43,357 nucleotides of DNA from Verrucomicrobiota bacterium (GCA_022710935.1 JAKLFY010000054.1:1-43357); one strand, 5' to 3'. Counted from the stretch's first letter, positions 24,484 to 33,480 are shown. Numbers and translations are program-made. The notes: generated by a model from the letters alone, not told the origin.

Positions 24484-25610
24484 AGCAGAGCCTTGCCATC
24501 GGGCACAACGACCTGCGCCTCTTTGTGCGCAATCCGTTTTCGCTGGTCTGGCTGTTCGTGGTTCCCTTGGCGTTTGTCTATTTCATGGGCCTCGCAAACC
24601 GGGGTCCGGGCGATCCGGCCAACCCGCGTCCGGCAGTGCTCGTCGAGAATCTCGACACGAACTTCCTCGCCCGCGCCTTCCTGGCGGAACTGGGATTGCA
24701 GGGACTGGCGGTGCTGGACCCCACGAACCGCGACCAGGCGCGACGCGGGATCCGGATCCCCGCGGACTTCACGGAGCGGGTGCGGCGGGGGGAGCAGGCG
24801 AAGGTGCGGTTCTTCACGCTCAAGGGGTCCGGGCCCGATCTCTCCGAGTTGGTCGAGGTGCGGTTGGTGCGCGCCCTCATCGCCCTGAACTCGCATCTGC
24901 TTGAACACGCCGGAAACCACAGGGGCGCACTGCCCGACGAGCCCGCCCTCGAGGCGCTTCGCGCCCGGCCGAATCCCGTCCGGCTCGAGGCGCGGTTCGC
25001 GGGCAGGCGTCCGATCCCGGCGGGCTTTGCTTTGTCCGTGCCTGGGGTGCTGGTGATGTACCTGATGTTAAACCTCCTGGTGTTTGGCGGCGCCGCGTTG
25101 GCGAGCGAACGGCGGTCGGGTCTCATCCGCCGGTTCATGGTCCAACCGCTCGGTCGGAGCGCGCTGATCATGGGGAAGGTGTATGGGTTGGTTCTGCTCG
25201 GCGCGGCGCAGGTCGCGGTCTTCCTCGTGTTGGGCCAGTTTCTCTTCCGGGTCAATCTCGGCTCGGAACTGCCCGGGATTGCGCTGACGCTGCTGATCTA
25301 CTCCTGGCTCTGTGCGTCGCTTGGGGTGTTGATCGGATCGGTGATTGCGGCGGAGGAGCGGATTGTCGGGCTGTGCCTCCTGGTGAGCCTGGTGATGGCC
25401 GCGCTCGGCGGGTGTTGGTGGCCGCTCGAAGTCGTGCCCGAAACGATCCAGACGCTTGCCCATCTGTTCCCGACCGCATGGGCGCTGGATGCGCTCCATC
25501 AGATGATCACGTTCGGCGGCGGATTCGGCGCGGCGAAAGGCGCGGTGGGCGTGCTCGTGCTGTACGGGCTGGCCGCGAATCTGGCGGCCATCAAGTGGTT
25601 CCGCGCGTGA
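24480..25610 (+). CDS. ABC-2 exporter permease, second subunit
   Basis: A 376-residue permease. Start ATG 24480 overlaps the preceding stop (ATGA). The layout mirrors the first permease: one N-terminal span (LVWLFVVPLAFVYFMGLA), an extracytoplasmic domain of about 160 residues, then about five spans with ASERRSGLIRRFMVQPLGRS as the ABC-2 loop and GGCWWPLEVVPETIQTLAHL-FPTAWALDAL near the end, the conserved ABC-2 C-terminal signature. With its partner and the ATPase it should form an ABC heterodimeric exporter. The stop lies 7 bp before a 142-bp inverted-repeat element. Confidence 0.93.
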   Translation: MKQSLAIGHNDLRLFVRNPFSLVWLFVVPLAFVYFMGLANRGPGDPANPRPAVLVENLDTNFLARAFLAELGLQGLAVLDPTNRDQARRGIRIPADFTERVRRGEQAKVRFFTLKGSGPDLSELVEVRLVRALIALNSHLLEHAGNHRGALPDEPALEALRARPNPVRLEARFAGRRPIPAGFALSVPGVLVMYLMLNLLVFGGAALASERRSGLIRRFMVQPLGRSALIMGKVYGLVLLGAAQVAVFLVLGQFLFRVNLGSELPGIALTLLIYSWLCASLGVLIGSVIAAEERIVGLCLLVSLVMAALGGCWWPLEVVPETIQTLAHLFPTAWALDALHQMITFGGGFGAAKGAVGVLVLYGLAANLAAIKWFRA

Positions 25611-25617
25611 GGGCGAA

Positions 25618-25759
25618 GGGTCACATCTTCATATTTGACAATTGACGTTGCGCACGTCGCGTCAATCCCGTCCTGGCGGGCTTTGCCCCGCGGAATCCCT
25701 GACAAACCGGCTTGATGCCCTGAACTGTTGGCAAAATGTCAAATATGAAGATGTGACCC
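25618..25759. mobile_element. 142-bp MITE-like element with perfect 23-bp terminal inverted repeats
   Basis: The left end GGGTCACATCTTCATATTTG plus ACA (25618-25640) is the exact reverse complement of 25737-25759. The interior holds an imperfect palindrome (CCGTCCTGGCGGGCTTTGCC and CGCGG) and no gene. The ends resemble those that surround REP-associated Y1 transposases (TnpA-REP) in other bacteria, but no transposase is present. It fills the 155-bp gap between the convergent gene ends at 25610 and 25766 and may double as a terminator. Confidence 0.85.
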
Positions 25760-25765
25760 CAACGA

Positions 25766-26302
25766 TCACGAGGGCGCGGACCACCACGGGCTGTAGATGA
25801 GGCGGAGATGCTCGTCCGTCGGGTTCCAGAGCCTCCTGAGCAGCGGGATGACCTCGCTGAGATCGAGCCACAAACGGGTTGTAAAGAGCGTCGGTTCATG
25901 ACACCTCACAACCGCGCGAAACGGCACTCCCTGCTTCCCGGCCACCAGGGCGCGAAACGGCGCCGTCTCGCCCGGCTGGAGCCTGCCCGCGCCGACAAAC
26001 GAACTGAACAACTGGCTGGACTTGAGGTGGGGATCCGAAGGGGCCTCGATCACGACGCTCCAATCAATCGCGCGTTGGGTCAGGTTCCGGATCGTAAAGC
26101 GCCCGTAGGGATTCAGGTGAACGCCGCTGGAATCGATGCCGTCGAAGCTGATCGCGATCGGAGCCCTTGCTGGAAGCACCCAAAGCAGGCCGACGGCAAC
26201 GACCACCGCGCCGAGATACAGCAGCGCGTTCCCCCGGAGCCGCTTCTGAAGGGGGCGCGCGGTTGAATCGGCGTGGATGCCTGATGGAGGCGCGGCATTC
26301 AT
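25766..26302 (-). CDS. Membrane-anchored protein of unknown function
   Basis: A 178-residue protein from ATG 26302, preferred because AGGG precedes it and the longer frames would overlap the end of the upstream pseudopilin gene. One N-terminal membrane span (ALLYLGAVVVAVGLLWVLPA, about residues 27-46) is followed by a predicted extracytoplasmic beta-sandwich (AIDWSVVIEAPSD, GRLQPGETAPFRALV, VPFRAVVRCHEPTL) and a C terminus with RLWLDLSEVIPLLRRLWNPT. No family is recognised. It follows the pseudopilin gene on the same strand. Confidence 0.65.
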   Translation of the reverse strand: MNAAPPSGIHADSTARPLQKRLRGNALLYLGAVVVAVGLLWVLPARAPIAISFDGIDSSGVHLNPYGRFTIRNLTQRAIDWSVVIEAPSDPHLKSSQLFSSFVGAGRLQPGETAPFRALVAGKQGVPFRAVVRCHEPTLFTTRLWLDLSEVIPLLRRLWNPTDEHLRLIYSPWWSAPS

Positions 26303-26412
26303 TCCCTGCCGGACAGGAGCACCCCTTTCCGCCCCGCGGGCCGCCCCGCGGGCAAGGCACTTGATCCGCGAGGAGCACCAGTGGCGGCGTTCGGCGTCGT
26401 GCCCGTGATCGG

Positions 26413-27240
26413 TCATCTCAGCGCGGTCGAGCGCTCGATGACCCACTTGATGTCCCGGCTGTTCGGGGCCGGGAAACCGTTGTACTGGGTGCGGCGGATC
26501 TTCACTTCCGTGCTCTTCTCGAGCCAGCGTTTGATCTCGCTATGGCCATCGGCGAAGTTGAACCCGCAGGCGTTGTTGTGGTAACTGGCCGGCAGATCGG
26601 TCCAGTTGTTGGGGTCAGTGACGTTGGTGATTTCCCATCCGTCGTTGATGCTGTCGGGGTGTTCGTCGTTGAGCATCCACAACTGGGCCGGTGCCGGCCT
26701 GATCACGTCGGACACTCTGTTGTACATGCAGTAATTCGGGTACCACGTCGAGCCGCTGGCCGTATTGAGGCTGTAGGCGCCCCCCTCGATGAACCCGTTC
26801 ATGGCATTGCTGCGGACCCGGAGCGCTTTGGTGCGGCCCATATTGACCGGGTAATTGTCGGCCGGGCAGCGGTAGATGCCGACATCGCTTGTGTAGGCGC
26901 CGATCTTGGCCTTGAGGAGGAAGTAGGTGTTGGTGTTGTCCGTGTTGCCCGTATTCCAATCCAGCCATCCGGCGACCCAGCTCACGTTGACATCCTTCGT
27001 GCCGCCGTCCCGGTTGGGTGGAAACCAATCGGCGTTGTCGTGGGTGTACATGAGCACCGCGAGCGCCAGTTGTTTGGTGTTGCTCATGCAGACGATGCCC
27101 GTGGCCTTGGCCTTGGCCTTGCTGAGCGCCGGCAGGAGCATGCCTGCCAGGATCGCGATGATCGCGATCACGACGAGCAGTTCGATGAGGGTAAAGCCGT
27201 GGCGAAGGGCTCTCCTGGTTTGGGTTGACTTGGGGATCAT
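26413..27240 (-). CDS. Prepilin-type pseudopilin with H-X9-DG motif, downstream of lutC
   Basis: The protein has 275 residues. A basic leader ([14 protein letters not shown]) precedes [19 protein letters not shown] and [13 protein letters not shown]. The C-terminal half has [13 protein letters not shown], the H-X9-DG motif. It is a paralogue of the protein at 14620-15519. The ATG lies 4 bp after the lutC stop on the same strand, so it could be read through from the lut operon. No classical Shine-Dalgarno sequence is visible. The function is unknown beyond export as a type II pseudopilin-like protein. Confidence 0.93.
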   Translation of the reverse strand: MIPKSTQTRRALRHGFTLIELLVVIAIIAILAGMLLPALSKAKAKATGIVCMSNTKQLALAVLMYTHDNADWFPPNRDGGTKDVNVSWVAGWLDWNTGNTDNTNTYFLLKAKIGAYTSDVGIYRCPADNYPVNMGRTKALRVRSNAMNGFIEGGAYSLNTASGSTWYPNYCMYNRVSDVIRPAPAQLWMLNDEHPDSINDGWEITNVTDPNNWTDLPASYHNNACGFNFADGHSEIKRWLEKSTEVKIRRTQYNGFPAPNSRDIKWVIERSTALR

Positions 27241-27244
27241 GGTG

Positions 27245-27928
27245 TTAATAGCAGAGGATAGTCAGTTGCCTGGGGCCGTGGGCCCCGAGGACGAGGATAC
27301 GTTCGATGTCGCCGGTCCGGCTGGGGCCGGTGATGAATGAGATCATGCTTGGATAATCGGCGCCGTATTTCGACCTGAGGAGCGCGAATGCCTCCGGCAA
27401 ATCGGCCACCAATTGGTCGCGTCGGGCAAGGACCACGTGATGGGGCGGCAGGACGGACAGGGCGCGCCCGCCGGCGCCGCGGCTGGTGACCAGGACGCTG
27501 CCGGTCTGGGCCACGAGCGCATCGCATGCGGAGAGCCCGGCGGGACATCGTTCGAGATCGGTCTTGTCGTAAGGCTCGTCCGTGAGGAGCACGGGCAGGC
27601 CAAGGGCCGCGCAGGCCGGGTCGGTCAATGCGCCGCGGTGGCTGGCCACGCGATCCCACTGTTCGGCTGCGGCCAGGCGCTTGAGCTCGGCTGCCAGGTC
27701 GGAGGAATTCGCGAGCAGCTTGAATTGGGCGCGGAGATCGGCGGCGTTTTTGGCGAACAGGGACGCACGGGCGTCGAAGGAATCCCCGACGGCGGGCAGG
27801 ACACGGCGCTGGTCGGCGCTGGTGGGCAGGCCGTCGCGGCGGGCCCGGCCATCCTGAGACCCCGGAACGGGAGCGGGCACTGTCAGGGCCTCCCGGATGC
27901 GGGCGAGGATCTGTTCGCGTTCGTTCAT
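27245..27928 (-). CDS. lutC: Lactate utilisation protein C, LUD-domain
   Basis: The protein has 227 residues. It carries the LUD domain of LutC/Ykg[41 protein letters not shown] and the end [26 protein letters not shown], which is highly typical. LutC works with LutA and LutB to oxidise L-lactate to pyruvate and is thought to have an accessory or structural role. It is the third gene of the minus-strand lutABC order, 28 bp after lutB. Confidence 0.93.
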   Translation of the reverse strand: MNEREQILARIREALTVPAPVPGSQDGRARRDGLPTSADQRRVLPAVGDSFDARASLFAKNAADLRAQFKLLANSSDLAAELKRLAAAEQWDRVASHRGALTDPACAALGLPVLLTDEPYDKTDLERCPAGLSACDALVAQTGSVLVTSRGAGGRALSVLPPHHVVLARRDQLVADLPEAFALLRSKYGADYPSMISFITGPSRTGDIERILVLGAHGPRQLTILCY

Positions 27929-27956
27929 GGCATTGTGATGGGGCGGCTGGCGGCGG

Positions 27957-29354
27957 TCATTTCCGGGTTTCTCTCCACCATTCCTTGAAGCTCTGTTTCG
28001 CGATGCGCGGCACGTCGCGCGTCCGGGTCCAGCAATACGCCGGATCGATTGGTGTACCCCTGATCAGGCCATGGAACCGCTGTCCGAAGCGCCCGCCCTT
28101 GGTCACGAGCATCCACGGGATCCGGCCATTGGCGACGGGGGCGAAGAGTTTGAAGGCGATCTTCTGCCACCAGCTCGGTTTGCGGCGCGAGGCGTTGCGG
28201 CGGTTTTGGAGGAGGTGGTGGGCCAGGTCGATCTTGACCGGGCAGGCTTCGGTGCACGCTCCGCAGAGGGAGGAGGAGTAGGAGAGGTGTTTCCAGTCCT
28301 GGAGGCCGCGCAGGTTGGGTGTGATCACGCCGCCGATCGGGCCGGGGTACGTGGTGGCGTAGGTGTGGCCGCCCACGTGGCGGTAGATTGGGCAGACGTT
28401 CAGGCAGGATCCGCAGCGGATGCAGTGGAGCGCGTCTCTCTGCTCGGCATTGGCGAGGAGGGCGGTGCGGTTGTTGTCGAGCAACACCACATGGAACTCC
28501 TCGGGGCCGTCGGTCTCGCCGGGCTGGCGCGGGCCGCCGTAGAGGGTGTTGTAGCCGCTGATGAGCTGACCGGCGCCCACCGTCGCAAGCATCGGCAGCA
28601 AGAGGGCCAGATCGTCCAACCGCGGGACGATCTTCTCGATGCCGAGCAGCGTGATCATGGTTTTGGGCAGCGCGGCCGTGAGGCGCGCGTTCCCCTCGTT
28701 TTCCGTGACCGAAATCATGCCGGTCTCCGCGACGGCGAAATTGGCGCCGGTGAGGCCGATATCGGCGTGGATGTACTTCTGTCGGAGGACGCGGCGGGCG
28801 ACCAGGGTGAGGGCTTCCGGGTTGTCGGAGGGCGCGTCGTGGAGCTTGTCCTTGAAGGTGCGCTGGATTTCGCCGCGGGTGAGGTGCATCGCGGGGAAGA
28901 CGATGTGGTAGGGCGGTTCGTCGCGGAGTTGGACGATGAACTCGCCCAGGTCGGACTCGACCACTTCGAAGCCGGCCTGTTCGAGGGCGCGGTTGAGGTG
29001 GATTTCCTCCGCGGTCATGGCCTTCGACTTCACGATCGAGCGTGCGCTCTTGCTTCGGGCGATGCCGACGATGATGTCGCATGCCTGGCGGGCGGTTGTG
29101 GCCCAGTGCACCTTCGTTCCCCGCGCTTCGAGTCCGCGCACGAACTGATCGAGGTGCCGGTCCAGGCGGTTGATGGCCTCCCACTTGATTTCGGCGGCGA
29201 GCTGGCGCGCCCCGTCATAGTCCTGGAAGAGCGCCTTCTTCTCGTCGCGTTTGACTTCGTAATTGCCGAGGGCGGTCTGGATCAGCGACCGGTGACGCAG
29301 GTCGGCTGTCAGCCGGACGGCATCCCGTTTGAATTGGGAGGCGGAGGCGCTCAT
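27957..29354 (-). CDS. lutB: Lactate utilisation iron-sulfur protein B
   Basis: The protein has 465 residues from ATG 29354, which overlaps the lutA stop (ATGA). The N-terminal two thirds are a LUD domain (KSKAMTAEEIHLNRALEQAG, GANFAVAETGMISVTENEGN). The C-terminal ferredoxin-like part has two CxxCxxCxxxCP clusters, CIRCGSCLNVCP and CGACTEACP, for two [4Fe-4S] centres. LutB passes electrons in L-lactate oxidation. The length fits the family (about 470). The longer open frame upstream is the antiframe of lutA and is not used. Confidence 0.95.
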   Translation of the reverse strand: MSASASQFKRDAVRLTADLRHRSLIQTALGNYEVKRDEKKALFQDYDGARQLAAEIKWEAINRLDRHLDQFVRGLEARGTKVHWATTARQACDIIVGIARSKSARSIVKSKAMTAEEIHLNRALEQAGFEVVESDLGEFIVQLRDEPPYHIVFPAMHLTRGEIQRTFKDKLHDAPSDNPEALTLVARRVLRQKYIHADIGLTGANFAVAETGMISVTENEGNARLTAALPKTMITLLGIEKIVPRLDDLALLLPMLATVGAGQLISGYNTLYGGPRQPGETDGPEEFHVVLLDNNRTALLANAEQRDALHCIRCGSCLNVCPIYRHVGGHTYATTYPGPIGGVITPNLRGLQDWKHLSYSSSLCGACTEACPVKIDLAHHLLQNRRNASRRKPSWWQKIAFKLFAPVANGRIPWMLVTKGGRFGQRFHGLIRGTPIDPAYCWTRTRDVPRIAKQSFKEWWRETRK

Positions 29355-30064
29355 GCGGGTGCGAGGATCTCGGCGAGGTGGATGGTCTTGAGCGGCTGGC
29401 GGCGGCGATCGATCAGCCCCTGGATGTGCATCAGGCAGCTCGAATCGCTCGACACGATATACTCGGCCCCGGTCTCGAGGGCGAGTTCGCACTTCACCTC
29501 GCCCATGGCCGTCGAGATCATCGGGAACTTGGCCGAGAAGGTGCCGCCGAAGCCGCAGCAGACGGTTTGTTTCATCTCGACCAGTTCGAGTCCGTGGACT
29601 CGGGCCATCAGTTGGCGCGGCGCGGCGTGGATGTGCATTTCGCGGAGGCTGTGGCAGCCGTCGTGGTAGGTGACCTTGTGGGGGAACCGGGCTCCGAGAT
29701 CGGTCACGCCCAGCTTGTCCACCAGAAACTGGGAGAACTCGAAGCACTTGGCCGAGACCTGCCTGGCCAGCCCTTCCTGCGGTGTGCCGGCGAACAGGTC
29801 CGGGTAGAACACCTTGATCATCGCGCCGCACGAGCCGCTGGCGATGACCACGACCTCGGCATCCTTCAGTTGCTGGAGCACCTTCACGGCCGTGGCGCGG
29901 CTTTCGTCCCAGTAGCCGGTGTTGAACGCGGGCTGGCCGCAGCATGCGGGACTCTCGGGGCATTCGACGCGGTGCCCGAGCTTCTCGAGTATGCGCACCA
30001 TCGCGATTCCGACCTGCGGGTAAATCAGATCGATGAAGCACGGAATGTAGAGCGTGATGGTCAT
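29351..30064 (-). CDS. lutA: Lactate utilisation protein A, CCG-domain iron-sulfur subunit
   Basis: The protein has 237 residues from ATG 30064 (MTITLYIPCFIDLIYPQVGI), preferred to the earlier start because the family begins here. It has two CCG (cysteine-rich) domains: PACCGQPAFNTGY with SGSCGAMIK, and HDGCHSLRE with VCCGFGGTFS, which bind an unusual iron-sulfur cluster. It is the first gene of lutA-lutB-lutC. A REP-like palindrome lies between its start and the preceding gene's stop, so its promoter must be short or lie within 30065-30193. No lutR or lactate permease gene is nearby. Confidence 0.94.
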   Translation of the reverse strand: MTITLYIPCFIDLIYPQVGIAMVRILEKLGHRVECPESPACCGQPAFNTGYWDESRATAVKVLQQLKDAEVVVIASGSCGAMIKVFYPDLFAGTPQEGLARQVSAKCFEFSQFLVDKLGVTDLGARFPHKVTYHDGCHSLREMHIHAAPRQLMARVHGLELVEMKQTVCCGFGGTFSAKFPMISTAMGEVKCELALETGAEYIVSSDSSCLMHIQGLIDRRRQPLKTIHLAEILAPA

Positions 30065-30124
30065 GGGCCGACGATCGGTTGTTTGGATCGCTTCATTGGA
30101 ATCGGTCTGGAGGCGCGCCTCGCC

Positions 30125-30195
30125 AGCCCGCATTTCAGGTGAAATGTGACGGTGACCGGTCAGATGACATCAAAAGTTGGTGAGAAATGCGGGCT
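30125..30195. repeat. REP-like palindrome overlapping a stop codon, upstream of lutA
   Basis: AGCCCGCATTTC (30125-30136) and GAAATGCGGGCT (30184-30195) are exact inverted copies with a 47-bp spacer. The right arm overlaps the TAG stop of the minus-strand gene ending at 30194. It may separate transcription of that gene from lutA. Confidence 0.8.
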
Positions 30196-32155
30196 AGGGA
30201 TTCAGTTTGGGCGGACGAGGGCTGAAGGTCTTGAGCGTGAACCCGTCCTTCGAGATCTGCCCGGCGTAGACCGTCAGGTGAAAGTACTTGGCGATCTTCT
30301 CGAAAGGCGGGAGCAGCGAGAAATCGAACCATTCCTTCAACGCCTTGTCCGGCTCGCCCGACTTTGGCCCGACCGGGCTCATGGCCAGGGCCTGCGATAT
30401 CAGGTCGCCGTTGTTGCGGAGGATTTCGGTCAGGATCCGGAGGTTCTCGACGTCGTCCTGGTAGCCGAAGAGGCCTGTGGCCATACCGCCCACCTTCCCG
30501 CCCGCCTCGCTCAGGCCGGGCACCGCGGCGAGCGGTTTGGGTTTGGTCTCTCCGCTGCGCAGGTATTCCTCGAGCAACGCCGCGTCCGTCGAGACGGCGA
30601 GGTACCCTCCGCTGGCGGTCATATGCACGCTCTCTTCGGCCGCCGCGCCCCCCTCCTCGGTCGGCAGGGTGGGCATTGGAAGGGAATGGATCTTGCGACC
30701 GAGGAACTCGCGCTCCTTGAAGCTCGCACTGCTCAGCGGCGCCGCGAGCATGGACAGGACCGACTTGAGGCCCTGGAGGAGCTGATCGGGATTGGGCGAG
30801 GAGATCAGGGTCACCGAGGGCGGGCTGATGAGGTCGTCGAGCGTCGTTCCTCGCGGCGTCTTCTGATAGGACACGAAATCGTCGCCGAGGTTCGCGATCA
30901 GGTTCTTTCTGAGGTCAAAGGCGGGCGACTGTTCCTTGATCATCGCCTCGACCTGCATGACAACGAGACCGAGCATGCCTGGCGCAATCTCGTTGGCGAT
31001 GGCTTCCACCGACGCCCAGATGCGCTGGCCGTCCGCGCGCCACCGGCTGAAATTGACGGCCTCAGCCGGGACAAAGGCGGGCGGCGAAGCGTCCTTGGGC
31101 GCGGTGTTCAGGACTGCGAAGAGGCCTTTGCGGGTCTCTTCGGGGACGCCGAGATAGAAATCGAAGAACTCGCCTTCGGCATTTTGGCGCGCATTGAACG
31201 CGAGGGTTCTGAGGCTGCTCAGCCCGAACGCCCCGAGCATCTTGTCCAGGCCGAACGCCATCATCGCGGCCGGATCTCCGTCGGGTGTTCCCTCGCCGGC
31301 GGGGAACATGCGGGCCAGAGTCTCGGCTATGGGGGCGAAGTGAATCCAGCCGTACGACAGGCCGTCCCGCAACATCCCGCGCGCGTCGGCCTCGAACGCC
31401 GGCACTTCCGCCAGTGCGCCTCCGCCTGCGCCCGCCATGCGCGCCAGGACCTGTTCGAGCACCTTGGTGCTGGTGCTCACGAGAAGCGCGGACTCGGCCT
31501 GTCCCACGCTCAACTCGATCGTGGATCCGGCCTGTCCCGAGGGCGACGATGCAGCAGGGGTCGCTCCGTCTTTCGGGGTGTTCGCGCTCCCGGGCCCGGC
31601 GCCCGCCCCGCTGATCGTGCCGAGACCCTCTTCGAGTTGCGCCCGGTCCAGGATGACGGTCGTGAACTCGACGCCGCGAATGGTATCGGTGCGCGTCTTT
31701 CGGCCGGAGTCGGTCAGCTTGCGCTTGACGTCGGCGAGGTTTTTTCTGAGGAGATCGGCCTTGTCCCGGGCGTCCAGCACCAGCAGGAACGCTGGCAGAG
31801 GTTCGCTGGCACCCGTCCAGCCGTTGCGGGTGACAGCGAGGGTGAATTGGCCCTGGAGCAGGTCCGCGTAGTCCGTCAGCTTGGCGCCGAGATCGCGCTC
31901 GATCGGGGCGACGACATCGTTGGTGAGCTTTGCGAGGAACTTGTCGCAAAAGGGGCGCATCGCCGGATCCTTCCACAGCAGCGCGAAGGGGGCCTGCTGC
32001 CGGGCCACGGTGACTTTCGACCAATCGGGCGCGCAGAGCACGGCCAGGGTGTCGCTCGGCAGGAGGCGTTCGGCGGGCGGTATATCCGCCCGCGCCGTGC
32101 AGAGAGCGAGCGGCAGGGTGCAGGCGAAGAGGGCATTCAGAAGCGTTGTTTTCAT
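30194..32155 (-). CDS. Large secreted protein, DUF3352-like
   Basis: The protein has 653 residues from ATG 32155 with a signal peptide (LLNALFACTLPLALCTARA). The mature protein opens with PAERLLPSDTLAVLCAPDWS, a pattern common in DUF3352-type proteins ('LP.DT......pd'), and continues with alternating helices and strands. It includes a Gly/Ala/Pro/Ser-rich linker around residues 200-225 and SPPSVTLISSPNPDQLLQGL. No enzyme motif is seen. It lies 53 bp after the HtrA-like protease on the same strand and may share its transcript. The stop TAG is part of a REP-like arm. The function is unknown; the family name is from memory. Confidence 0.75.
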   Translation of the reverse strand: MKTTLLNALFACTLPLALCTARADIPPAERLLPSDTLAVLCAPDWSKVTVARQQAPFALLWKDPAMRPFCDKFLAKLTNDVVAPIERDLGAKLTDYADLLQGQFTLAVTRNGWTGASEPLPAFLLVLDARDKADLLRKNLADVKRKLTDSGRKTRTDTIRGVEFTTVILDRAQLEEGLGTISGAGAGPGSANTPKDGATPAASSPSGQAGSTIELSVGQAESALLVSTSTKVLEQVLARMAGAGGGALAEVPAFEADARGMLRDGLSYGWIHFAPIAETLARMFPAGEGTPDGDPAAMMAFGLDKMLGAFGLSSLRTLAFNARQNAEGEFFDFYLGVPEETRKGLFAVLNTAPKDASPPAFVPAEAVNFSRWRADGQRIWASVEAIANEIAPGMLGLVVMQVEAMIKEQSPAFDLRKNLIANLGDDFVSYQKTPRGTTLDDLISPPSVTLISSPNPDQLLQGLKSVLSMLAAPLSSASFKEREFLGRKIHSLPMPTLPTEEGGAAAEESVHMTASGGYLAVSTDAALLEEYLRSGETKPKPLAAVPGLSEAGGKVGGMATGLFGYQDDVENLRILTEILRNNGDLISQALAMSPVGPKSGEPDKALKEWFDFSLLPPFEKIAKYFHLTVYAGQISKDGFTLKTFSPRPPKLNP

Positions 32156-32208
32156 GTGTTCCTGACTGGGTCTGGGGCTGTGGAGCCGGGTGTGCGGCCG
32201 AGGTGGTG

Positions 32209-33258
32209 TCAAAGCGCGGGCTGCCCGATCGCCTTCTGCAGCCGCCGCGGCGGTTCGAGGTAGCGATAGGCGTTGCTGGGGTTGTCGTTGTCGTAGGCGA
32301 AGGCATCGCGGTTTTCGAGGAAATGGCGCACGCGCTCGACCGGGATGGCAAAGCCGAGCCCTTCGCCGAAGCTGATCTTCATGTTGGTCACGCCGATGAC
32401 TTCGCCGCGCAGATTGAAGAGCGGACCGCCGCTGTTGCCCGGGTTGATTTGGGTGCTGGTTTGGAGCAGGAGTTCCCCCTGCAACTGGCGGGTCTTGGTG
32501 CTCAAGATCCCTTCGGTGACGGTCCGTTCCAGTCCGTGCGGGCTGCCAATGGCAAAGACACGCTCCCCCACCGCGACGGTCTGCGCGCTCCCGAGCACGA
32601 CCGACACGAACCTGGGCGCCCCCGCATCCTCGATCTTCAACAACGCCAGGTCCTGAAACTTGTTCATGGCGACGATCTTGACCTGCTTGTAAGTCTTGCG
32701 TTCGAGCTCGCCATTTCTCTGATGATAAACCTCGATCGAGATCTGCGTCTCACCCTCGATCACGTGGAAATTCGTGATGAGATACCCTTCGTCATTGATG
32801 AAAAAACCCGATCCCAATCCGCTCGGCGCGCGCACCTGCACCACCGCCTCGCCCAGTTCCTTCACCAACTCCCGCACCGACCGGTCCTGCCCCGCCCCGC
32901 TCGATGCCGCAAACAGACCGCCGCGTCCGGCAGCGCCGCCCAATCCCGGCGCCGGCGCGACCGCGGCGTTCCCCGCAGCCGTGGCGGGGGGGACGGTCTC
33001 CGCGGTCTCCGGGCTGGCCGCGGATTCACGCCCCGGCTGGCGCGGGGCATCCCCCGCGCCGGTCCGGGTGATTGTCTCCACGCGTTCGCGCGGCACGATC
33101 AGCACCGTGTAGCCGACGTCGACCACAAGCTGGTCGGGCTTCTCCGCCAGAATTGTCCCGGTGATTGCCGCCTGGTCCTTGAGCTGGATCACATCGGCCA
33201 TCAACGCCCAGGCCAGCCCGAACGCCGCAGCGGCGCAGTACATTGAGCGTCTCAGCAT
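32209..33258 (-). CDS. Exported HtrA/DegP-like serine protease without PDZ domain
   Basis: The protein has 349 residues from ATG 33258 (MLRRSMYCAAAAFGLAWALM, a signal peptide); an in-frame ATG at 33270 adds four residues. The N-terminal 50 mature residues (VIQLKDQAAITGTILAEKPD, VDVGYTVLIVPRERV) form a small beta domain often preceding such proteases. After a Pro/Ala/Gly linker, the S1C trypsin fold has all three catalytic residues: His in ITNFHVIEG, Asp in QDLALLKIED and Ser in NPGNSGGPLF. It ends soon after the protease domain with no PDZ. A periplasmic quality-control role is inferred. A G-rich tract lies in its promoter region. Confidence 0.9.
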   Translation of the reverse strand: MLRRSMYCAAAAFGLAWALMADVIQLKDQAAITGTILAEKPDQLVVDVGYTVLIVPRERVETITRTGAGDAPRQPGRESAASPETAETVPPATAAGNAAVAPAPGLGGAAGRGGLFAASSGAGQDRSVRELVKELGEAVVQVRAPSGLGSGFFINDEGYLITNFHVIEGETQISIEVYHQRNGELERKTYKQVKIVAMNKFQDLALLKIEDAGAPRFVSVVLGSAQTVAVGERVFAIGSPHGLERTVTEGILSTKTRQLQGELLLQTSTQINPGNSGGPLFNLRGEVIGVTNMKISFGEGLGFAIPVERVRHFLENRDAFAYDNDNPSNAYRYLEPPRRLQKAIGQPAL

Positions 33259-33320
33259 GGGTGGGACCATACAAGCCGGAGTGCCTGTCGGCAAGCACTG
33301 CCGCAGCACTGCCGCGGCGC

Positions 33321-33339
33321 GGGGCGGGGCGGGGCGGGG
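33321..33339 (+). promoter_or_regulatory. G-quadruplex-type tract in a divergent promoter region
   Basis: GGGGCGGGGCGGGGCGGGG has four G4 runs with single-base loops, an ideal intramolecular quadruplex. It lies between the divergent starts at 33258 (HtrA-like) and 33481 (kinase-like). A regulatory effect is possible but unproven. Confidence 0.6.
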
Positions 33340-33480
33340 ACCGGCGGCGGGAAGAAATGGCTTGCTTACGGGCGGCATTAGGTTATGTGTGCGCGCCAGA
33401 TCGACTGAGCGATCTCGATCCAGCGTGGGTTTCTTCGCGTTTTCCGGCCCATGTGGAGATGTGAGATCCGCACCACGAAT

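Noticed and set aside
28071-29669. A 532-codon plus-strand frame opposite lutB/lutA
   Set aside because: The minus strand encodes textbook LutB and LutA with all cysteine clusters, so this frame is a shadow.
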